From Casuarina equisetifolia (lineage: Eukaryota > Streptophyta > Magnoliopsida > Fagales > Casuarinaceae): 64,000 nucleotides of DNA. The translations under genes and the position numbers were made by a program. Under the pieces are notes generated by a model. The model had not been told where the DNA came from, made no database searches, and was given only the letters and a program-made list of their open reading frames with translations. The stretch lies in NCBI GenBank assembly GCA_028551475.1, contig CM052362.1, positions 12,736,316 through 12,800,315 on the forward strand. The letters run 5' to 3'. Below are positions 55,683-64,000 of the stretch, piece after piece (position 1 is the first letter of the stretch; every line of letters begins with the position of its first letter).

Positions 55683-58600
55683 GTGCGAGTTGGGGGGGGA
55701 GGGGGTAAAGACAAGTAAGAGAATAGATGACATTTAGAAGCAGAAGTCAGTCAACTGAAATTAAAAGTGGGGGTGCTCGTTGGGATTCGGAAAATGGGTA
55801 TCTTTTTTCTTTCCTTGGTTTGGTTTGTATGTATGAGGAGACTCAATAATTGCAAAGAAGATTACATGATGCTGCTGCTGCTGCATGAAAAAGCAAGGGG
55901 GGATGCTGAGGCAAAGACATGGCCCTGGAGACACAATTCAAATTTCAGCTTTTCCTTTTTGTGTTTCTTCTGATATGGTTACCAACCGTCTCATCTTTTG
56001 CAACTTTTTCTTGCACATTTACTCACTGTGGGGTCCTATCAGTTTTCTTCTTCTACCTCTGGCAAAACTTTTTGGTGGGCCCACCAATTGGCATGCTGGT
56101 GGGTGTGTGTGGGACCACCTTTTCTAATCATGGCTTTTGAATGTAAATCCATGTCTGTCACCGGCACTGTGGTTCTCGTGGATCATTGGAGTTGATTAGA
56201 ATCTGACGGCTACCAAGCTTGATGATGTGCCACATTGTGTGTGGTGTTCTGTTTTGAAGTTGAGGGGGGAAGAGGGGGCCGGACCTCTGCATGCCAATTC
56301 AAAAGATCAGACCAGAAGTCCAAGCAGAATCAATCGAAAACCTGGCCCGTAGACAGCTGTGTTGACGCATAAATATTTACTTTGACATCAGTTACTTTTC
56401 TTTTTCATTTTTACCCTTTTTCTCTTACCCATTTTACAACTTCGTTCAATATAAAATGGGTAATAATTGATATTTTAATGTAGTATTGAAATACGACCAA
56501 ATTTGAATCACCAAATCACTTTCCACCATAGAGCTAACTTTATTTGTTACCAATTTCTTCCTTTAAGGAAATGATGAAGGAAGTTAGTTGTCCATGAACA
56601 CTTTTAAGTATTTTTTTATAATACAGAGCTCATGGTGTGTCTACCAACAACCATGGACTTTGAACTCCCTCTGGATTCATGACACTAAAAATTCCCGAAA
56701 CACCTTCTTAGAACTATGCTCCTTAACAAAAATTTAAATAACAAAGTGCATTAGTTGATAAATAATAATAATAATTGTTGAATACATGGAAGTCCGTTGG
56801 ATTTCTAGGCTTTGTAAGTAGAAATTCAGTGTCTTGATGCAGCACTAAATCGTACAAATGTTTAAAAAGATTATTTACCATAGATCTTAAATGACTATTT
56901 TAGTTAGTAACTATTGTTGTTATTATTTAATCCATTATCTTATAATATCATTATGAAATATTTCTTCCACCCCTAGAGATATAAATTATTGGTAGGGAGA
57001 CATCATACATCACATCCGTTTTTGATTTGTCTAAATGTCAAAAAGCCTATATCAAATGAATAATTGAACTTGGGGCAATTTCTAGAATAGAGGAGGATGC
57101 ACCCTAGTTGCATCATTGTGATTTAACACGGCTAAGTAGGAAGCCTAGTCTTAGAACAATGCTAGGTAATGAAAAAATTCAACTTGCTAGGTGAAAAAGG
57201 TAAATGAGGTACTGAAATGAGAGGTGAGCAAGTTTCTTCGAGGACTCTAAGGCCCTTAATTTATTTTTTTAAATAAACAAGATTCCTATCTTGACAAACT
57301 TTATTAATAATAATGAGGTTAGGTGTAACAATCATATTTAGACTAAATATAACATCTTATTTGCTTGTTGAGAATCTAAAATCCTGAGAATTATAGATCA
57401 AATGAAAATTTAGATTCATTTCAATCAAATTTTCTAAGTGCTGACCTCGGTAAGGTGCACATATAGAATTCAAATTTTAAGTCTACTTTGGACTACGTCT
57501 TACTAATTCAAATTTCCATTAATAGATTTCCAAGGGGCTGTAAAGTATGTTTTATTGAAGGAATGGGTCAGGGTTAGGGAAAGTGGAAGAAAATTCTTCT
57601 TTCGACCAAGATTTGGTTAGCCAAAACTGTCATCATCATTTTGCGCCCTTTCTAATGTACTAAGTTGAACCAAAAAGCCAGTGCTTAATGAGTACAAGAC
57701 TGGCTAAGCCATGCTATATATCTTCATTTAGTAGATACAGAATAAGCAATTTGAAAATTTTAATAATATAGTGTACGATTGCTTATCTATTTTTCTGCAG
57801 TTAACTCTCCACTGTTTGTGCGGTCAAAGATTGGATAATTTAAGTAACAAGTCATTAATTCTCTCACAAATGAAACAAGTCAGAGTACGCAACTCAAACA
57901 TATGAGGTTGGGGTTAGACTTGTCACATTTCGGAAAATTAAAGCTACTGCTGTGAGTTACAATTCCTCAGATTTTTTTCCCAAAAGCAACCAAAGGTTCT
58001 TAAGTCCTGAGAATCAGCAAGTCCCACCATGACTTGATGCGTAAAGAGAATATTATGAAGCAGACTGGAGAAAAGTTACCACCGGGTTCTGGTACACCGA
58101 GTATGGATTCTTGTAAGCTGTTAGTAGGATGATTCAATTGGTAAAATTTATTTGTTGACGAGTGCCTTATTTTTTAAATTTTAATTTAGTTTAATATTTT
58201 GGTAAAAATTGAAAAATGATTTTAAAGTTTAAAAATTAGAAAACCCTTTTAAACCCCATCTTAATTAACTATTACACCCAACAGAAAATATAGCAATTCG
58301 TGATTTCTTTATAATAAATTGATTATTTGATTAGAAACTCAAATATTCTCTTAAACTCCTCTCTCAATTTTTATCCAACTATGTTTCTTTTCATGTCATT
58401 AGAGCATTTTTGATTCTAGGATCCGCTTCTAGTTTAGGTCTGTTGGCCTATTGCTTAAATCCTAAAGATTTCATGTAAGCTATTTTGTAGTTGAAAACAT
58501 AGGGGTGAGGATCATTGTAGTTGATTATGGTTTCAATTTGACAAAAAAGGATCTTAATCGTTGTTTTCCCTAGATTTTTGTTTCAAAATCCTGAGTTCCT

Positions 58601-58997
58601 CGCTTGGGGCTTGAGTCCGAATACTTCAATCCTCAATTTGTTACAACTATGATTTGTTTCATCCTAATTTCATAGGACTTTCAATTGTCAACCTTGGTTC
58701 AAACTATTTTTGGTTTCAATTTGTGAAAATTATGCCCATATTTCAGTGTTTCCAATTGTTCTTCTTCTAAACCCTAAATTTTGCAAATGGGTTGGGAGTA
58801 GTCTCTTTGATGAACAATTTAGGGCTTTCATCGAGCATAGAGAAAGTAGAAGTTGGGCATGTGTCTCTAGTCGATCTTTTCAAGATGATCGATGTTACCG
58901 AAGAGGATAATTATGCAATTTAAAGGAGGTTGATGAAGGTGATTTTGAAGTCTTGAAATAAGCTAGAGATGGTCAATGGAAGTTGTTACAATGTGAC
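55683..58997. other. Upstream region of the XRI1-like gene and spacer
   Basis: Short overlapping plus-strand frames at 55767-56195 lie in the divergent upstream region and have no recognisable motif. CTG codon-like repeats occur at 55870-55884. The rest is AT-rich. Confidence 0.4.
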
Positions 58998-59002
58998 AAT
59001 AA

Positions 59003-59324
59003 CTCTCACATTATTAAAGAATATATTAAGATTCTTACTTATATAATAATAGATTTCAACACTTCTTGAATCGATATTTGAGTTGAATAATAGGACTTAT
59101 AGACAAGATCTTTCTTGACACCCATATGAGCTTTCATTGATTTAAGCCTATGTATTGTCCATATAATTTTTCACCATGATTGTCCTATAATTTGACCCTT
59201 GTGATGAAAAGGCATGTTTAGATATAGTTAATGAGCTTCACATTGTTAAGAAATATATTAAGATTCTTGTTTATATGATAATGAGTTTTACTAATTCTTG
59301 AATTGACTTTTAGGTTAAATAATA
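59003..59324 (+). repeat. Pair of degenerate direct repeats
   Basis: 59003-59092 and 59234-59324 share CACATTRTTAARRAATATATTAAGATTCTTRYTTATATRATAAT in abbreviated form: the core AATATATTAAGATTCTT is identical in both. Estimated identity is near 80 percent. Confidence 0.65.
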
Positions 59325-60359
59325 AACATTTTAATATAGTATTAGAGCTAGGACACACCTTACCTTCCCTAGCATTGTCCTTTCAATGCACAAACCTTAG
59401 AGACAGTGAATTTGGCAAGTGTTGTGGTGTAACTCTCCAATCTAGTCCCTCATTGCTAAAGTGTGAGTGCATGTTCTTGGTTAATTATAAGTGTCTCTCC
59501 CCTTTAAGAGCTAGTATTTGAACTAGAAATGAGCTTCTTAATATAATATTAGAAATTAGGTTCTCTCTTAATACCTGTATGACTATAGGTAGGCCTGTAA
59601 GAGTCCATGTAGAAAGCGACATTGTGGCATGGTTTGTGTGGCCATTGCAATAAGAGAACATGTTGTAGTATCAATATCTAATCTCATATTATTAAGGTGC
59701 AAGTGTGTGTGGTTGGTTAAATATAGTTATGTTTGTGTATATCTCCACTTTAAGAACTAACTTTTAAGATGAAAATAATTTTCTTTATTGAAAATAAGTC
59801 ATGTTAGAAGGCAATTGTACAACTAGATCATGTGAAGTATTAAAACTACAAAGGATAAGGTAAAAGAAGGATGGTGGAAACTACATGGTACCCTCCTACC
59901 TATAAACTACATAAGAAGATGATGAAAATTTCCAAAGCATGACTATTGCGACCACAAAGAACAACAATGAAAGTGTTGCCCCCACCATGACACATGAGCA
60001 GCAAAATAGAGTTCTCAAATTTATAAATAATGATTTTGCCCATAAGCCATAGTAAATATGGAAAATATCCAACCACAACCTTCATGAATTAATTCTTGGA
60101 CTATTAGCATTAGTTTAATCACACTATCTAACTTTACATTCTGAGAGTTTCCAATTTCAATTGCGTAAAAAATAAAAATACTCATTGGTCAATGGCAACT
60201 TAACCCCCTATAAGCCACATAGGAACCCCTATCCTTGATAACCTTCAACTTAAAAAGTTATGTATGCACCTGTTTCTTAAGTATACGTCACACTGGTAAT
60301 AAAATTTTCAAAAGATGCAAATTATGTGGTTCAATTTTACCTAAACTTCTGTAATTTTT
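59325..60359. other. Spacer without recognised genes
   Basis: AT-rich; minus-strand frames at 59896-60085 have no recognisable motif. Confidence 0.45.
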
Positions 60360-61520
60360 ATGACTTATGGTTTGGGAATATGCCGAGATAAAGAAAAGGA
60401 TGGATCGTACCACCTCTTCCAAAATGCAAAATCTTCTATTGATTTTTCAACTAGATATAGTGCCAAATGCGTATGCTTTAGTTCTTCTTGTAATATGCTT
60501 TTAATTCTACAAATAAAAATATGTCCTATTATTATGTTTGGCATCACGTACCACCTCTTCCAAAAGGCAAAATCTTCTATTGATTTTTCAACTAGATATA
60601 GTGCCAAATGCGGATGCTTTAGTTCTTCTCGTAATATACTTTTAATTCTACAAATAAAAATATGTCCTATTATTATGTTTGGCATCAAAGCGTTGGCCAC
60701 CTTCATTTATCAAAAATCAAAACATTATCTGATTTATTTAAAATAAATTTCGATAAAATTTTTTATATTGGTATTTTGGCTAAACAAATTCGCATCACTT
60801 TTCTTACGAGCACCACCACCACATCTTCACTTTTTGAATTATTTCATCTTGATAAATGGAAACCATATAAAGTTAAAAGCTATAATAGTACGTGTTATTT
60901 TTATCACCATTATAAGTGATTTTTCTAAGGAAACACGGACTTTTCTCATTCTTTTAAGAACCAAACTTTTCAAATGATTAAACATCTCCTATCCAAGATT
61001 AAAAATCAATTTGACCCTCACATCAAATATATTTGAACAAATAATGGATTGGAATTATTAAATGGTGATGCTACATGGTATATATATATATATCTCTAAT
61101 GGAATTGTGCATAAAACTTATGGATATTTCCCACGATAAAATGGTGTTATAAAAAGAATTACTAGCACATTTTAAAAAGTGATTGAGCTTTAATATTTCT
61201 ATCAAACATGCCAAAACATTATTTAGAGGAACTTATTTTGAGAACAACCTATTTTAAAAAGAGAATGTCCATAACTCTCTTTCAGTGGAGAACTTTATTT
61301 GTAAAAGTTGTTGGCAAACCTTTCTCACTTCTCATTTAAAACTTTGGTTATCTTTGTTGTACAACAAATATTCATCATAATGATACGTTTTGTTCACAAT
61401 CCCTTAAATGTGTTTTCAAGGAACATCTCATAGAAAAAAAATTATATTTGTTATACATAAATATTCATGCAAAAAAAAAGGTTTATTGTGACATTATATT
61501 TTACAAAAACATTTTTTTTC
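60360..61520 (+). pseudogene. Copia element I: GAG-pre-integrase and integrase remnant
   Basis: The plus strand near 60680-60870 reads WHQSVGHLHLSKIKTLSDLF (GAG-pre-integrase WHxRLGH), then LAKQIRITF and TSSLFELFHLDKWKPYKVKS, the integrase core start (FELIHxDxWGPY). Shifted frames then give ISDFSKETRTF, a GLELLNG piece, HDKMVL with lysine-glutamate remains of QNGVVERKH, and FGK-like fragments to about 61400. A TA run (61079-61094) interrupts it. No LTRs found. A tandem duplication precedes the GAG-pre-integrase part. Confidence 0.72.
60406..60687 (+). repeat. 141-bp tandem duplication
   Basis: Copies at 60406-60546 and 60547-60687, both starting CGTACCACCTCTTCCAAAA and ending TTATGTTTGGCATCA. 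They differ at only a few positions. 141 is a multiple of three, so an open frame (60360-60746) runs through both copies. Confidence 0.92.
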
Positions 61521-61748
61521 TTAAGAATCAACCATTTCATCACCCATGCTAATGCCACCGCTTTTGTTCTATGATAATCACAACCCTTCATAATTCATCC
61601 AAGTAATGCTACCTCATCACCTTATGATTCCCCAGGCCCCATGGATCCATCTCCTATGTATTAGCAATCGAAAGGTCCACCTTGGTCTATGACTACTAAT
61701 TGCAAACCCTTCTTTAATTCAAATTTTTTTTCATGGGCACAAGACATC

Positions 61749-62462
61749 TGTTGCAGTAAAAGTTCAAGAGTAGCAATAAAGCCATAAAGGAACATTGGTT
61801 AGCCATAATAACAAGGAACACAGGGACTTTTCTCTTTCTAGAAAAAGAAAAGCAGAAGCTTCCCCAACCAATTCAGAGCCAAAGGAGGGGACAGGAAAAG
61901 AAAAGAACACTCAACAAAACTGCAAAAGAAAAACTCTAGCCTTACTACCCTGTTTTAATGGGGAAGGCACTCCAAGATTGATGATGATGACTCTGAAGCT
62001 TTAGCATGCCAACCAAGCAACTATAGAAACATGTTCCTAACCTGTAGAGTTGTCGGAAGGCCTAAAGCATGGCTAATAGGAATACACTGGATGGGACTAC
62101 AACACGCCTGGGAGGTGTTTGTGTTAAGGACTGAAAGACATGGATTTCTCCTTTCTCTGTTGTAGACAAGCATGCCTTTGATCCTGTTTACTTTGAATTT
62201 CAGTGTAGAAATATGTCTTTATTGCTTTTGTTTTACTGTCATTACTTACCATGTAAGAGAGGTTAAATCTCACCTTTTTGTATTTAAGCAGCATGTATTG
62301 CTTTGTAAGATTTATCCATCTCAAACCTTGTACTCTTTTTTGAAGTTGTAATTCTGTTCAATCAAAGGCCAAAAGCCACTTGTTCAGACCAATAGCTACT
62401 CCATCCTTTTTAGCTCTAAACTCTTTTGCACCTATTGCCCTTTGCTTATTAAAACTTTATCA
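61749..62462 (+). repeat. Candidate 5' LTR of element J
   Basis: The right end is firm: TTATCA one base before a primer-binding site. The left end at TGTTGCAG is a guess based on LTR starts of this class; the partner LTR is outside the window. A TATTTAAG TATA-like site occurs near 62281. Confidence 0.4.
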
Positions 62463-62463
62463 G

Positions 62464-62476
62464 TGGCATCACAGCC
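62464..62476 (+). promoter_or_regulatory. Primer-binding site of element J
   Basis: TGGCATCACAGCC, matching the initiator tRNA-Met type site of plant copia elements with one change. Confidence 0.75.
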
Positions 62477-62522
62477 AAGGTTAGAAGTCGATCCTATTTC
62501 CATCTCCATTTTCTTCTGAGTC

Positions 62523-64000
62523 ATGGATTCACCACCATCTGGTTCCTTAGTCTCTTCCTCAAACTTCAATCTGCTTTCACTCCGTTCTTCCTAAACTCTC
62601 AGCTTCCTCTCACAATATTCAATGGCAAAAATTATCTGTACTAGTCTATAAGAATGACCACCTACTTTAGATGCCAAGGTGTTTAGGAGCTGGTAGATAA
62701 AGGCTCACCAAAAGTTACTAATGAAGAAGTTCATGCTTTTACAGTAGCAGAAAGTGAAAAACACAGGAGGACACAAGACAAGGAACTGAAAGCTTTGGTG
62801 GTGATGCAGATGGCTGTGACTGAAGAGGCCTTTGAGTAAATAGCTTATGCAACCATAGCTAATGAGGCATGGACTCTACTAAAAAACGAATTCCTTGGCA
62901 TACCCAAGGTAAGACAAGTAAGAGCTCAAGCCTTGAAAAGAGATTTTTAATTGTTGAAAATGGAAGAACATGAATCTGTCATGGAGTATTATAGTTGTGT
63001 AAATTCTGTTGTTAGCCAAATTAGGTCTCTAGGTGAAGAGTTCACAAATAGGAGAATTGTGGAGAAGATGCTTGTAAGTCTAACCCCTAGGTTTGACTCC
63101 ACGGTTACTACCTTAGAAGAGGCAAAAGATTTCACAACCATGCCGGTTAGTGAACTAATGGGATCTCTTGAGGCTTTCGAAAAAAGAACTACTAGAAGGA
63201 AAGGGAAAAGCCCTATAGAGTCCGCATTCAAAGCCAAACTCCCCCTAGAACCTAAAAACTCTGAAGAGAAGAAACAAGGAAAAGATGGAAAGGGAAAATA
63301 TCCCCCTTGCAAGGTGTCTAAGAAAACAAATCACCTTGAGAAAAACTGTTAGATGAAGGGGAAGCCTACATGTAATTTTTGTTCCAAGTTTGGACATCTA
63401 AAGAAAGACTGCCGTTCTAGAGAAACCCAACAAGCCAACCTTATTAAAGCCACCCTCATTGAACCCGAACCTTCCTTGTTTTATGCTAACTATTTTGCTG
63501 TCACAAGTAATACTAATTTATGGTATTTGGATAGTGGGTGCAATAACCATATGACCTATGATGACCACATCTTCACCCATCTTAACAAATTATTTCATAA
63601 CTAAGGTCAAACTAGGTAACTTTACTTTCATTGAAGTTAAAGGAAAAGATGAGATTGTTGTGCATACACGAAAGGGTGTCAAAACAGTGAAGGAAATGTT
63701 GTGGGTGCCAAAACTGAGTTATAACCTGCTCAATGTTAGGCAGATGGATGAAAATAGGTATGTTCTAATATTTAAAAAAGAAAATGCACCATCTATGAAC
63801 CTTTATACTTCTCAAGGCCATTAGTAGTGGTTGACATGGAAAATACTCGTAACTATCGTCTTAAATTTGGATACTCCTTACCTACTGCACTGTGTACTAT
63901 ATTAGAGAACTCATGGCTATAGCACAAGAGGTATGGGCATTTAAACTTTCCAGCACTAAACAAGCTAAATGCTGAAAAAATGGTAGAAGGCCTACCACAA
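62523..64000 (+). pseudogene. Copia element J: gag, protease, start of pre-integrase (runs off the window)
   Basis: A plus-strand gag likely begins at the ATG at 62523, but early codons are shifted. From 62951 to 63604 one frame carries VVSQIRSLGEEFTNRRIVEK and MLVSLTPRFDSTVTTLEEAK (gag), a first zinc knuckle CKVSKKTNHLEKNC in which the second cysteine is serine, a TAG stop at 63350, and an intact second knuckle CNFCSKFGHLKKDC (63371-63412). Then comes the intact protease site WYLDSGCNNHMT (DSGC at 63530-63541). A +1 shift near 63595 leads to GVKTVKEMLWVPKLSYNLLN. The window ends in KRYGHLNFPALNKLNAEKMV, preceded by a stop where a tryptophan is usual. Confidence 0.88.

Noticed and set aside
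60365..60706. 113-codon minus-strand frame with an internal repeat
   Set aside because: Antisense of the 141-bp duplication; the repeat pattern comes from the DNA duplication, not from a protein.
1..64000. CRISPR arrays, bacterial-type operons, prophage or defence systems
   Set aside because: No regularly spaced repeats, no ribosome-binding-site-led gene strings and no such domains; the window is plant nuclear DNA.

Overview
The window reads as nuclear DNA of a flowering plant, most likely a woody eudicot. It is AT-rich, has almost no long open frames, is crowded with decayed Ty1/copia LTR retrotransposons, carries a tRNA-derived SINE, and has one clear plant-specific host gene with GT-AG introns. 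The retroelement style is reminiscent of grapevine, but that is an impression and not a proof. No bacterial operon, CRISPR array, rRNA or true tRNA gene was seen.

Layout. 1-951: no recognisable gene. 951-16404: a three-level nest. An old minus-strand copia element (A) is cut inside its integrase by a 9.6-kb plus-strand copia element (B, 3670-13309), and B's own 5' LTR is cut by a solo LTR (4177-4897). B has a perfect 5-bp target duplication and the solo LTR does too. 16950-19390: a very decayed plus-strand copia polyprotein (H). 20425-21865: a collapsed copia element (C) with two 397-bp LTRs around a short RT/RNase H remnant. 22-30 kb: mostly AT-rich spacer with a ~162-bp tandem repeat, one plausible 71-residue small-protein gene (26993-27208) with TATA box and G-box upstream, and microsatellites. 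30.2-48.6 kb: a second nest. Pieces of an old minus-strand copia element (M: gag and protease at 48.6-41.4 kb, possibly integrase/RT at 31.9-30.2 kb) are separated by copia element K (42577-48390), a SINE (about 42240-42385), an LTR-like segment (32167-32548) and copia element F (32549-39966, TSD AAAAT). 48.6-54.3 kb: spacer with a few short unassigned frames. 54361-55621: a five-exon minus-strand gene for an XRI1-like protein, the only confident host gene. 56.3-60.3 kb: spacer. 60.36-61.5 kb: a decayed copia integrase region (I) with a 141-bp in-frame tandem duplication. 61.7-64 kb: the 5' end of a further plus-strand copia element (J), running off the window.

How it works together. Every retroelement polyprotein here is broken by stops and frameshifts, so none should be autonomous. 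The XRI1-like gene belongs to the plant DNA-damage-response and meiosis machinery and sits in a retroelement-poor stretch of roughly 48.6-60.3 kb. No undescribed defence, biosynthetic or regulatory system was found. The best leads are the 71-residue gene, the SINE, and the insertion history recorded by the nests.
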